DNA from: Methylobacter sp015476545
GTDB lineage: Bacteria > Pseudomonadota > Gammaproteobacteria > Methylococcales > Methylomonadaceae
DNA: 64,000 bases
Assembly: GCF_052162025.1 (NCBI RefSeq)
Contig: NZ_CP197401.1
Location: 1,984,001 to 2,048,000, forward strand
Direction of reading: 5' to 3'
The notes under the pieces are model-generated. The model did not search any database, was not told the origin of the DNA, and was given only the letters and a program-made list of their open reading frames with translations. Shown in pieces: positions 26,013-34,562 of the stretch. Every line of letters starts with the position of its first letter. The first letter of the stretch is position 1. The position numbers and the translations under genes are program-made.

Positions 26013-28337
26013 TCACTTTCCTTTAATGCTTTGCGCAGCGGCAATCACCGCTTGTCCCAATGCCAAACCGCCGTCGTTCAGCGGATAGCGTTGCGGCGAC
26101 AGGACAGTTTTGCCAGCCTGCCGCAATTGCTGAGAGACCGCTTCCAGCAGCAGCCGGTTCTGAAATACGCCGCCGCTGAGCACAATACGGTCTGTGCCAG
26201 CCTGGCGGCAGAGCCGGTTCAGCAGTTCGACGGTCGCGGCGATCAGGCTATGATGAATGCGGGCGGCGATGCGGGCTTTATCCGCGCCGCCGTTGAGATC
26301 GACCAGAACGGCTTGCCATAAGCCTTGCCAGTTTAACACCAACAGGCCGCCGTCTTTATCGATAGACCAGGCTTGCGGGTAGGGCTGTTCATCGGCAAAC
26401 AGCGGCGCTGCCAGCGACTCCAGCGCAATCGCGGCCTGGCCTTCGTAATGAACCTGTTGGCCGTGCAGATCCAGCGCGGCGGCAAAGGCGTCGAACCAGC
26501 GGCCGCAGGAACTGCTGGGCGGCGAGTTGAGATTTCTGGCAATCATCGCCGACAGCGTGTCCAACGGTTTGCCGGCCAGCAATTTGATGATGTTCAGCTC
26601 GGCGAATTCCTGGCGCAGCATCGGCCAGTCGAAATAATGCCGCAGTTGCGCATAAGCGTTGCGCCAGGGTTCGCGCATGGCCTGTGCGCCGCCGGGCAGG
26701 GCAATAGGCTGGAAATGGCCGAGCCGGGTGCAGCTTCGGTAATCGGCCAGCAAAAATTCGCCGCCCCATAACGTATCGTCATCGCCCAGACCTAAGCCAT
26801 CGAAGATCGCGCCCAACACCGGGGGCGCATCCAGGGGCACGCCATGCTCGGCCAGACAGGCGGCCAGATGGGCATGATGATGCTGCACGGCGAATAACTG
26901 CGCCTGCTCGGTTGCCGCCAAGGCTTGCCCGTATTGCGTGGATAGATAATCCGGATGCAGATCGACAGCGATGCGCTTGGGGCTGAAACCGAATAACTGC
27001 CGGTACAGCGCGACGGCATGACGGTAATCGCGCTGCACGGCGGCGCTTTCCAGATCGCCAATATGTTGGGAAACAACCGCCTGGCCGTTCTTCAGCAGAC
27101 AGAAACTGTTTTTCAACTCCGCGCCCATGGCAAGAACGTTATCGGCCGCTTCAAAACCGGCCGGCAAAACCAGCGCTTCCGGGCTGTAACCGCGCGCCCG
27201 CCGCAACAGCCGGATGCCGCCGTCCATGACTCGAACTACCGAATCATCCAGCCGGTTGACGATGGCCCGGTCATGCAGCAGCCAATAATCGGCGATTCCG
27301 GCCAGCTTTTCCCGCGCTTCGTCGTTGTCCGTGCATTGCGGTTCGTCGCTGATATTGCCGGAGGTCAGTACGATGGGCGCGTCAAGTTCTTGCATCAGCA
27401 GACTGTGCAAAGGCGTGTACGGCAGCATGAAGCCCCGCTTATCGTCATCCGGCGCGATGCCGGGCGCCAGCGCCATGCCATGCGCGGCCAGCAATACGAT
27501 CGGTGCGGCCTTGTCAGGCAGAGCCCGCATTGCCTGCTCGTTCAGCCGGGCATGGCGGGCTATCGTTTCCGCATCGCGGGCCATTAATGCAAACGGTTTG
27601 GCATGGCGCCGCTTGCGTTGCCGCAGTCGGGCAACCGCATCGGGATCGGCGGCATTGCAGGCCAGATGAAAACCGCCCAGGCCCTTGATCGCGACGATAA
27701 AACCCTGGCGGATCAGCTCGGCCGTGCGCGTCAGCGGGTCGGTGCCAGCCAGCGCTTGCCGGCTGCGATCCTCCAGCCACAGTCTGGGGCCGCAGTCAGG
27801 GCAGCAGTTAGCCTGGGCGTGGAAGCGGCGGTCGTTTGGGTCTTCATATTCCTGCCGGCAGCGCGGGCACATCATGAACTCCGCCATGCTGGTGCGGCAG
27901 CGGTCATAAGGCACACCCCGGATGATGGACAGCCGCGGGCCGCAATGCGTGCAATTGGTGAACGGATAGCGGTAGCGGCGATTGGCGGGGTCGGCGATTT
28001 CGGCCAGGCAGTCGGGACAGGTGGCGGCATCGGCGGCGATCGGGGTCTGGGCGCTGCGGTCTTTGCGGCTGGCAACGATACGGAACTCGCCATCCGGCAT
28101 GCCATTTAAATCCTGCACCTCCAGGCTGTCGAGCCGGGCCAGCGGCGGCAGTTGCAGCGGAATCCGGCGGATGAAGGCATCCAGATCCGCCTCGCTGCCG
28201 AAGGCGTGGATCATCACGCCCTCGGCGTCGTTCCACACCGAGCCGGTCAACCCGCATAGCCGGGCCAGATGCCAGATCGCCGGCCGAAAGCCTACGCCCT
28301 GCACCACGCCGCGCGCCCGGATAGCCTTGCCGGGCAT
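26013..28337 (-). CDS. hypF: carbamoyltransferase HypF
   Basis: 774 residues, normal length. Acylphosphatase domain at the N-terminus (ARGVVQGVGFRPAIWHLA), two zinc fingers around residues 108-180 (CPDC, CTHCGPRL, CPRC, CPDCGPRL), a YrdC-like domain (GGFHLACNAADPDAV) and the Kae1-like carbamoyltransferase with HHHAHLAACLAEHG and VLSGGVFQN. HypF carbamoylates the HypE C-terminal cysteine, the first step in making the active-site cyanides. Start overlaps the hypE stop (TGATG). Last gene of the hydrogenase operon. Confidence 0.97.
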   Translation of the reverse strand: MPGKAIRARGVVQGVGFRPAIWHLARLCGLTGSVWNDAEGVMIHAFGSEADLDAFIRRIPLQLPPLARLDSLEVQDLNGMPDGEFRIVASRKDRSAQTPIAADAATCPDCLAEIADPANRRYRYPFTNCTHCGPRLSIIRGVPYDRCRTSMAEFMMCPRCRQEYEDPNDRRFHAQANCCPDCGPRLWLEDRSRQALAGTDPLTRTAELIRQGFIVAIKGLGGFHLACNAADPDAVARLRQRKRRHAKPFALMARDAETIARHARLNEQAMRALPDKAAPIVLLAAHGMALAPGIAPDDDKRGFMLPYTPLHSLLMQELDAPIVLTSGNISDEPQCTDNDEAREKLAGIADYWLLHDRAIVNRLDDSVVRVMDGGIRLLRRARGYSPEALVLPAGFEAADNVLAMGAELKNSFCLLKNGQAVVSQHIGDLESAAVQRDYRHAVALYRQLFGFSPKRIAVDLHPDYLSTQYGQALAATEQAQLFAVQHHHAHLAACLAEHGVPLDAPPVLGAIFDGLGLGDDDTLWGGEFLLADYRSCTRLGHFQPIALPGGAQAMREPWRNAYAQLRHYFDWPMLRQEFAELNIIKLLAGKPLDTLSAMIARNLNSPPSSSCGRWFDAFAAALDLHGQQVHYEGQAAIALESLAAPLFADEQPYPQAWSIDKDGGLLVLNWQGLWQAVLVDLNGGADKARIAARIHHSLIAATVELLNRLCRQAGTDRIVLSGGVFQNRLLLEAVSQQLRQAGKTVLSPQRYPLNDGGLALGQAVIAAAQSIKGK

Positions 28338-29380
28338 CAGCAGATGCGCGGCAACTGCTCGCCGACTGGCCAGTCGACGATGCGTCGCCCGCCGAAGGCT
28401 GTGGTCATTTGCACGAAGCCGTGCTCGTCGGCGATGACTTCGCCGATGATCGCGGCATCGCGGCCCAGCGGGTGCCGTTGCATTACCGCCAGCAGGCGTT
28501 CGGCGGCATCGGGGGCACAGATGCAGACCAGCTTGCCTTCGTTGGCGACATACAGCGGGTCCAGGCCGAGGATTTCGCAGGCGGCTTTGACTTCAGCTTT
28601 TATGGGAATCCGCGCCTCGTCGATGGCCATGCCGACCCCGGATTGTTGGGCCAGCTCGTTCAAGGCCGCCGCCAAACCGCCGCGGGTCGGGTCGCGCAGG
28701 CAATGAATAGCGTCCGGCGCGGCGGCGACCATATCGGCGACCAGACCGTTCAGCGCGGCGGAGTCGGAGACGATGCTGGTGCCGAATTGTAGATTCTCCC
28801 GCCCGGCCATGATGGCAACGCCGTGATCGCCGATCGAGCCGCTGATCAGAATCGCGCAGCCCGGTCGTGCGTGGTCACCGGAAATAGTGACGCCTTCCGG
28901 CACGATGCCGACGCCGGTCGTGGTAATGAACACGCCGTCGCCCTTGCCGCGCTCCACGACTTTGGTATCGCCGGTGACGATAGGCGTGCCGGCCCGTTGC
29001 GCCGCGGCGGCCATGCTGACGACTATTTTTTCCAGATCGGCCAGCGGCAGGCCTTCTTCCAGGATGAACCCGGCCGCCAGATACAACGGCCGTGCGCCGG
29101 ACATCGCCACATCATTGATAGTACCGTGCACCGCCAGCGAGCCGATGTCGCCGCCCGGAAAAAACAGCGGCGATATCACATGGCCGTCGGTGCTGATCAC
29201 CAGCCGTCCTGCCGGCACGTTAAACAGCGCCTGGTCGTTGCGCTGCCGCAGCAAGTCGTTGTCGAAATGTCTGACGAACAGCTCGTCGATCAGCTGAGCC
29301 ATAGCACGCCCGCCACCGCCGTGGCTTAGGTCGACTTTGCCGGTTTTTAGGTTTAGGGGGGAGGTGTAGGGTTTAGGCAC
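28337..29380 (-). CDS. hypE: hydrogenase maturation protein HypE
   Basis: 347 residues of the PurM/ThiL-type ATPase fold ending PRIC, whose terminal cysteine is carbamoylated by HypF and dehydrated to thiocyanate. The N-terminus has VDLSHGGGGRAMAQLI. The start is a GTG with AGGA about 9 bases upstream; this is needed because the SHGGGG motif lies close to the N-terminus and the next Met is downstream of it. Normally it would follow hypD; here an AT-rich gene pair separates them. Confidence 0.95.
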   Translation of the reverse strand: MPKPYTSPLNLKTGKVDLSHGGGGRAMAQLIDELFVRHFDNDLLRQRNDQALFNVPAGRLVISTDGHVISPLFFPGGDIGSLAVHGTINDVAMSGARPLYLAAGFILEEGLPLADLEKIVVSMAAAAQRAGTPIVTGDTKVVERGKGDGVFITTTGVGIVPEGVTISGDHARPGCAILISGSIGDHGVAIMAGRENLQFGTSIVSDSAALNGLVADMVAAAPDAIHCLRDPTRGGLAAALNELAQQSGVGMAIDEARIPIKAEVKAACEILGLDPLYVANEGKLVCICAPDAAERLLAVMQRHPLGRDAAIIGEVIADEHGFVQMTTAFGGRRIVDWPVGEQLPRIC

Positions 29381-29395
29381 TGAAAAATTCCTATA

Positions 29396-29424
29396 TTACA
29401 AAAGTCGCTATCGCGACGGATTAA
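29396..29424. repeat. left-flank sequence resembling the right flank of the ATPase-PIN insert
   Basis: Reads ACAAAAGTCGCTA-TCGCGAC-GGATTAA. The right flank at 31760-31790 reads ATCAAAACTACTCG-TCGCGAC-AGGGACTCAA. They share CAAAA, TCGCGAC, GGA and a T-x-AA in the same order. Could be a degenerate attachment-site duplication; could be chance. Confidence 0.3.
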
Positions 29425-29471
29425 AACCATCTCGGAATTTAGAGAAAAATCAGATACATTTGTTTTTAAGT

Positions 29472-29482
29472 GTAGGGTACGA
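29472..29482 (+). repeat. REP family A, half element
   Basis: GTAGGGTACGA: head and first arm of the family A REP with the second arm lost. Lies at the edge of the ATPase-PIN insert. Confidence 0.45.
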
Positions 29483-29529
29483 ACTCATGAATTAATAAAG
29501 TCCGATGGAAGATTTATTTCATTACAAAA

Positions 29530-30000
29530 TTATTTACAGCTATGTTCGGGACATAACTGTTTTAACTCAATATTTAGTATTTTAAGTAATTCGCTCTGCT
29601 CCGCCCAATCGCTATCTGTAGCATTAGCAATTGTTGCACTAGCAGCTACCGCAGTAGCTAAAAATTTACGATCTGATGGATCAAGCGAATTTATCGGTAG
29701 TTCATTGAACCCTCGACAAGTGTCATTCGATAGTGTGATGTCTGTAGTAAGAATTTTATTTGCTGCATGTTGATTATCGTGCAGATACTTAAAAAACATA
29801 TCACCAACACCAGGTTGCCCAGCATGACTCAAATGTTTGGCATATTCAGACATAATCAGTCCTGTCTTATCAATAGCCACATAGAATTTCTTACAATTTT
29901 CTAATAGTTCAATGCAAGCCAATTGACAAGATGGAGAGGCATGTGTGTTTTTACCGTTTGCGCTAATAGCTACATTAGTATCAATGACAAATTTATCCAT
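29530..30000 (-). CDS. PIN-like nuclease domain protein paired with ATPase
   Basis: 156 residues. The PIN fold signs are VIDTNVAISANG near the N-terminus (first acidic residue), a middle ISEYAKHL-like helix region (MSEYAKHLSHAG) and SLDPSDRKFLATAVAA with the conserved D-x-K/R-F-L-A-A-A pattern, then ATDSDW with a further acidic residue. PIN proteins cut RNA, often as toxins. Its ATG lies inside the end of the ATPase gene (8-bp overlap), so the two are made together. Composition is much more AT-rich than the hyp genes either side. Function in this pair is inferred. Confidence 0.75.
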   Translation of the reverse strand: MDKFVIDTNVAISANGKNTHASPSCQLACIELLENCKKFYVAIDKTGLIMSEYAKHLSHAGQPGVGDMFFKYLHDNQHAANKILTTDITLSNDTCRGFNELPINSLDPSDRKFLATAVAASATIANATDSDWAEQSELLKILNIELKQLCPEHSCK

Positions 30001-31375
30001 TATTTATTGATGCTTCCTGCATTTTTCGCCTCAGTGTAGCGGTACGAGTGGCAGCAATTTCTGCCATTTCATCACCAAAAAAATTTTCTGGCCAATTTCT
30101 AATTTCACCGAATGTATCAATGTCTAAATCGGATAATTTCGATACGCCTTGTATACTGTCACAAAAATAAAGCTTTAACTCATCACCAGGATATTTATCT
30201 TCGGCAATTCGTCTTTGAAAACGCCTTAACAAATGCTCACTATGGCTTTCTACAATAACTTGTATGTTTCGATGTTTTGCTACTTGCAAAATGACATCTG
30301 CTAAGCCGCTTTGTACTGAAGGATGCAAATGAATTTCGGGTTGCTCCATTAAAATGGTACTGCTTTCGGGCACATAATAAAGTAATACTAGTGCTGGTAA
30401 AACTTGGGAGACACCAAACCCCACATCAGTCAAAAAAGCTTCTGGACTTTCTTTATCTCTTCTAACAATGGCTCGATATAAGTTTGACCCTTCGGCAATT
30501 TCTTCAATCGAAAACTCTTGAATTAATCCTAATTCTTTAAGCCAATAAGCAATAATCTCTTGAAAGGTTTTAGTTGCCTTTCTTTTGCCCAAACTTCTTT
30601 TTTCTCCTCGGATGGTGGCTGATAAGATAGCATCGACTGTGCGCTCACCTCGATAGCCGACATCAAGTGGTCTTGCTCCTGACCACTGATATTCTCTCTT
30701 TGGATATTCACGCAAAGGTCCAAGATAATAAATTTGATCCATCATACTTTCGTATTCGGACTCAAAAAAACTTAAAAAATCAGCATTTTGATGATACGTT
30801 TTGGCTTGATCTGGAAATAAGTGCGTTTTAATAGGACTCGGTATAGCCCAGACCCTACCTTTTTGACGAACAAATTGAAAATCTGCACTGTTTTGAGATC
30901 TAGCTTGTAACACATATTCTTTACTGGTCTCATGTTTAGGTTTCATTTCAAAAGAGTATTTGTCAAAACAATACGCCAAAAATTGCACTTTCATCTCTTG
31001 ATTTTTAAATGAAACTTCCGCTTTTGTACCTAAATAATTATCTTGAAATAAAACATCAGTACGTTTTCCTGATGGATTAGGTATTTTCAACGGCTTGTTG
31101 AGTTTCCATCTTATCTTCCATTTTAAAGATGAAGTTTCCTGATGCTTATGCACCATATCTTTAAATGTACCTAAATTAATAAGTTGATCAGGCCCACCTA
31201 AATCTAAAACCAAGCCCCTATCAGTTGCATTTTTAGTTTGTTTTAACATCAACAAGAATTGGAGGATGCTACTTTTACCAGAGCTATTGGTGCCAAATAA
31301 GCCTGTAACACGCCCTAGTTGAATCTCCAGATCTTGCCAAGCTTTAAAATTTGAAAATTCTAATTTAGTTAGCAT
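29993..31375 (-). CDS. AAA/ABC-type ATPase (DUF3696-like) of a two-gene module
   Basis: 460 residues. Walker A is FGTNSSGKSSILQ at about 29-41; a signature-like DVGFGVSQVLPALV sits near 315; Walker B is STILMEQPEIHLHP near 335; the switch histidine follows in VIVESHSEHLLRR. The opening MLTKLEFSNFKAWQDL is typical of SMC/RecF-like overcoming-lysogenization-type ATPases, and the C-terminus fits the DUF3696 group. No Toprim domain is present; the nuclease is encoded by the overlapping PIN gene. AT-rich and foreign to the surrounding hydrogenase operon. A defence role is inferred by analogy with ATPase-nuclease pairs. Confidence 0.82.
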   Translation of the reverse strand: MLTKLEFSNFKAWQDLEIQLGRVTGLFGTNSSGKSSILQFLLMLKQTKNATDRGLVLDLGGPDQLINLGTFKDMVHKHQETSSLKWKIRWKLNKPLKIPNPSGKRTDVLFQDNYLGTKAEVSFKNQEMKVQFLAYCFDKYSFEMKPKHETSKEYVLQARSQNSADFQFVRQKGRVWAIPSPIKTHLFPDQAKTYHQNADFLSFFESEYESMMDQIYYLGPLREYPKREYQWSGARPLDVGYRGERTVDAILSATIRGEKRSLGKRKATKTFQEIIAYWLKELGLIQEFSIEEIAEGSNLYRAIVRRDKESPEAFLTDVGFGVSQVLPALVLLYYVPESSTILMEQPEIHLHPSVQSGLADVILQVAKHRNIQVIVESHSEHLLRRFQRRIAEDKYPGDELKLYFCDSIQGVSKLSDLDIDTFGEIRNWPENFFGDEMAEIAATRTATLRRKMQEASINNG

Positions 31376-31786
31376 CGTATGTCTGTGCGTCTTGAATGTT
31401 TGTGATTAATTGATTTGTCAAATTAATATAAATTTTAAATTAAATTAAAATAAAGTTTAAATTAAAATAAAGTTGTTTATTGTTAATAATATTCGATATT
31501 TTAATGGAGACAAAAATATTAATTGTTTTTTATAATATCTTGTAATTAATTAAAAACAATAATAATTTATTATAAGGTAAATAAAATAAATAAAATTATA
31601 AAAAATTAATAGATATTTTGTGGATTTGTTATTTTTTATAAAACAAAATAATATCACATGTTAACTATCTTTTTTGTGTTGATATAAAAATTAGTTGCTA
31701 TTTATAATGTGCATATTATCGTGTTTAGCCTTAGGTAAACCACCTCATATGAAATCGGCATCAAAACTACTCGTCGCGACAGGGAC
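31376..31786. other. AT-rich gene-free leader of the ATPase-PIN module
   Basis: About 410 bp, from 31390 to 31720 almost entirely A and T, including repeated AAATTAAAATAAAGTT-like blocks at 31436-31473. No frame is credible. It probably holds the module's own promoter, so the pair need not depend on the hydrogenase promoter. Confidence 0.6.
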
Positions 31787-32893
31787 TCAATTCCTAACCC
31801 GCCCATAAGACCAATACGCAGCACAAGCTCCCTCAGACGACACCATACAAGAACCCATCGGATTTTCCGGCGTGCAAACCGTGCCCAGCAACTTGCAATC
31901 CTGCGGCTTTTTCGCGCCGCGCAGGATGGCCGGGCATTCGCAGCCTTTGACATCGGCGGCCTGGATCGCAGGCAAATTAAAGCGTTGCTCGGCGTCGAAG
32001 TCTGCGTAGTCGGCTTTCAGTTTCAATGCGCTGTCAGGGATCAGGCCCAGGCCGCGCCATTCGAATTGCGGACGCAACTCGAATATTTCCCGCATCAGCG
32101 CTTGCGCTTTCAGGTTGCCTTGCCGGGTGACGGCGCGGCTGTACTCGTTTTCGACCTCATGCCGGCCTTCGTTGAGCTGGCGTATCAGCATCAGCGCCGA
32201 CTGCATGACATCCAGGGGTTCGAAACCGGCAATAACGACCGGTTTGGCATAGCGTTCGGCAAACGGCTCATAGGCCTGGCTGCCGATGACCGTGCTGACG
32301 TGGGAAGGTCCGAGAAAGGCATCAATCGAGACCGGCTGCGGCGCATCCAGGATAGCCTGCATGGCGGCGGGCGTCAGTACGTGGTTGCAGAACACCGAGA
32401 AATTAGTCAGCCGTTCGGCCTGTGCCTGCTGTATCGCGACGGCGGTCGGTGGCGTCGTGGTTTCGAAGCCGATGGCGAAAAACACCACGGGCCGATCCGG
32501 ATTTTCGCGGGCGATTTTCAGGACGTCCTGCGTGGAATAAACCATGCGGATGTCGCAGCCGCCGGCCTTGGCTTTCAGCAGGCTGTTGCGGCCGGTGGCC
32601 GGCACCCGCATCAGGTCGGCATAGGTGCAGAGTATCACGTCATGTCGCTCGGCCAGCTGGATCGCGTTGTCGATGCGTCCGGTCGGCAATACGCAGACCG
32701 GGCAGCCGGGGCCGTGGATGAATTCGACATTGGCAGGCATCAGATCCTGCACGCCGTAACGGAAAATGGCATGGGTATGGCCGCCGCAGAATTCCATCAG
32801 CCGGTAGTGCCGGTCGGGATCGACAGTTTGCGCGATGGCTTGGGCCAGTTGTCGGGCCAGATCTTGCTGGCGGAACTCGCTGATGTATTTCAT
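31787..32893 (-). CDS. hypD: hydrogenase maturation protein HypD
   Basis: 368 residues. Conserved motifs are intact: FCGGHTHAIFRYG, GPGCPVCVLP, and the C-terminal [4Fe-4S] cysteines (ECPAILRG, DCKLLGTVCTPENP, SCMVSSEGACAAYW). HypD with HypC assembles the Fe(CN)2CO unit before its transfer to the large subunit. It overlaps hypC by 4 bp. Its stop is the last hydrogenase-operon codon before the AT-rich insert. Confidence 0.97.
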   Translation of the reverse strand: MKYISEFRQQDLARQLAQAIAQTVDPDRHYRLMEFCGGHTHAIFRYGVQDLMPANVEFIHGPGCPVCVLPTGRIDNAIQLAERHDVILCTYADLMRVPATGRNSLLKAKAGGCDIRMVYSTQDVLKIARENPDRPVVFFAIGFETTTPPTAVAIQQAQAERLTNFSVFCNHVLTPAAMQAILDAPQPVSIDAFLGPSHVSTVIGSQAYEPFAERYAKPVVIAGFEPLDVMQSALMLIRQLNEGRHEVENEYSRAVTRQGNLKAQALMREIFELRPQFEWRGLGLIPDSALKLKADYADFDAEQRFNLPAIQAADVKGCECPAILRGAKKPQDCKLLGTVCTPENPMGSCMVSSEGACAAYWSYGRVRN

Positions 32894-33120
32894 GGGTTGA
32901 GCGTCAATCCGGCTTCGGCGAACAAGGCCAGGGTTTTTAGGGCTTCGTCCTCGTCGATTTTATTCAGCGCGTAACCGACGTGCACCAGTACGTAGTCGCC
33001 GATAGCGACATCATCGACAAGGGTCAGCGACACTTCCACCTTGACGTTGTCGACCGATGCGGTCGCCATGTTGGTGACGGGGTCGAGGGCGACGATTTGG
33101 GCGGGTAAAGCCAGACACAT
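32890..33120 (-). CDS. hypC: hydrogenase maturation chaperone HypC
   Basis: 76 residues starting MCLALPAQIVALD; Cys2 carries the Fe(CN)2CO unit in complex with HypD. The rest is a small beta barrel plus C-terminal helix, standard for HypC. Overlaps hypD by 4 bp. It begins only 42 bp beyond the IS110 transposase stop, so the insertion has displaced it from hypB. Confidence 0.95.
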   Translation of the reverse strand: MCLALPAQIVALDPVTNMATASVDNVKVEVSLTLVDDVAIGDYVLVHVGYALNKIDEDEALKTLALFAEAGLTLNP

Positions 33121-33162
33121 GAATTTCGGTTTCCTAAAATGTAGATACCGTCTTGTTGCCCA

Positions 33163-34122
33163 TTATGCAAGCGCAAAATTGGGGTCGAAAGGTTTATTCG
33201 ATTTCAGGATGGCAAAGGCGATATGGACGAGTTTGCGCATTGAAGCACAGGCGATGGCCATGCCATTCTTGCCGCGTGCAGCCAAGCGTTCGCGGAAAAG
33301 GCGGATGACGGGATTGTGTCTTCCCGCGACCACGGCGGGCATGTATAGCTTCGCGCGCAACATCGGATCACCCATCTTGGAAATGCGGGTTTTGCCTTTC
33401 CACTTGCCGGATTCGTTCAAGGCGGGATTGAGTCCAGCAAAGGCGACAGCTTGCTTGGCGGTGGTGAAGCCGTAGTGATCGCTCAAAGCGACCATGAGGT
33501 GGGCAGAGGAGGCTTCGCCGATGCCAGGAATCGTTTCCAGCAAAGCGCGCCGGTGCCTGAGATCAGGGTCTTGATCGATAAGACGTTGAACGCGTTCGCG
33601 TGTGGTTTTAAGCGCCTGCTCCAGATGTGCCAAGACGGCTCTGATGGATTCGGCAATCGTGGGGTCAGCCGTATCCAGTCTGTTTTTCTCCATTTGCTGC
33701 ATTTCCAGCAGGTCTTCGATCCGGCGTAATAAGGCTTGCAGTTCGCGGATATTGGCAGGTGGCGGCGTCCACAAAGGCGGTTTCTTTTCCTGGGCATACC
33801 GGGCGATCAGCTTGGCGTCAGCCTTGTCGGTCTTGATTCGGCTCAATTCGCTCTTGGCGAATCCCTTGATTCTGGCAGGATTGACGACAGCCACCGGATA
33901 GCCTGATTGGGCCAGGCATTCGGCCAGAGGGATGCTGTAGGCGCCAGTCGCTTCCATGCAAACCGAGGGCTTGACGCCGCCGAACGTCGTCAGCCAGACG
34001 ATCAAAGCGGCAAAACCTTCCGGCGTGTTGTCGAATTTTTTATGCTTGTATTTGCCGTTCTCCAGGCGGGCAACATCGAATTTATGCTTGGCAATATCCA
34101 CACCAACCGTCACTTGGGACAT
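33163..34122 (-). CDS. IS110-family transposase (DEDD recombinase)
   Basis: 319 residues from the ATG at 34122 with GGAG 9 bases upstream; an open extension to 34233 is rejected. The N-terminal RuvC-like domain shows VGVDIAKHKFDVA, CMEATGAYS and TDKADAKLIARYAQ (the D-E-D-D acidic set), a coiled middle, and the C-terminal Transposase_20 domain ETIPGIGEASSAHLM plus the SGKWKGKTRISKMGD segment, which holds the family's nucleophilic serine region. Intact, so possibly active. It sits between hypB and hypC in the direction of the operon. Confidence 0.93.
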   Translation of the reverse strand: MSQVTVGVDIAKHKFDVARLENGKYKHKKFDNTPEGFAALIVWLTTFGGVKPSVCMEATGAYSIPLAECLAQSGYPVAVVNPARIKGFAKSELSRIKTDKADAKLIARYAQEKKPPLWTPPPANIRELQALLRRIEDLLEMQQMEKNRLDTADPTIAESIRAVLAHLEQALKTTRERVQRLIDQDPDLRHRRALLETIPGIGEASSAHLMVALSDHYGFTTAKQAVAFAGLNPALNESGKWKGKTRISKMGDPMLRAKLYMPAVVAGRHNPVIRLFRERLAARGKNGMAIACASMRKLVHIAFAILKSNKPFDPNFALA

Positions 34123-34370
34123 CTTTAAACACTCCAAAAAACTATATAAAATCAATAAGATCAATTTTAAGGCATACGCCTGGTTCAGCCTTGGATCATA
34201 CAGGCTCTCCCGGCGAAACGGGGGCCTACGCATACCGTACGAACTTATGAGGCGGATGAGGGAAACGGAGAGCGAAATCTACGCAGCAGGCTCGAAGCCT
34301 CAGGGTACGCCCGGCTTCTCCGCTTCCCGCCCGGTGATCAGCCGGGGATTTTATCCCTAATTGGGTAAAA
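34123..34370 (-). ncRNA. candidate bridge-RNA region of the IS110 element
   Basis: About 250 bp upstream of the transposase with no reading frame but many hairpins: GGGAT-AAA-ATCCC (34345-34357), AGGCTTCGAGCCT (34288-34300) and a CCCG/CGGG stem near 34210-34235. IS110-group elements encode the bridge RNA in the non-coding end upstream of the transposase; the downstream side here has only 42 bp before hypC, so the RNA, if any, must be on this side. Extent is approximate and unproven. Confidence 0.45.
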
Positions 34371-34381
34371 TCGAGATATAA

Positions 34382-34551
34382 GGGTACGCATTGCGTACCA
34401 TTTTCAAATTGCCCATTAAAAGTTTCCGCGATGCCAAGGTAAAGCCAAAAGGTACGCGATGCGTACCCTACGGATATGCATTGAACCAACGCTGAACGGT
34501 TCGGACGGGGCAGCATGCCCTGTCCGGCTTGGTACGCAGTGCGTACCCTAC
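34382..34551. repeat. REP family A cluster (three units)
   Basis: Units at 34382-34399 (GGTACGC-ATT-GCGTACC, head GTAG altered), 34451-34471 and 34531-34551 (both with CTAC at the right, meaning GTAG heads on the minus strand). They fill the gap between the hypB stop and the IS110 non-coding end. Confidence 0.7.
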
Positions 34552-34562
34552 GGTAGCGAGCA

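Noticed and set aside
29404..29427. CRISPR-repeat-like sequence (reverse strand begins GTTTTAATCC and ends GCGAC)
   Set aside because: Only one copy with a second weak match 2.3 kb away; no regular spacing and no cas genes.
33163..34233. Longer transposase start at 34233
   Set aside because: The added 37 residues are not in IS110 transposases; the ATG at 34122 has a ribosome binding site and gives the conserved N-terminus.
34123..34380. Possible group II intron remnant upstream of the IS110 transposase
   Set aside because: Stem-rich, but no domain V consensus or reverse transcriptase; the IS110 non-coding end explains it better.
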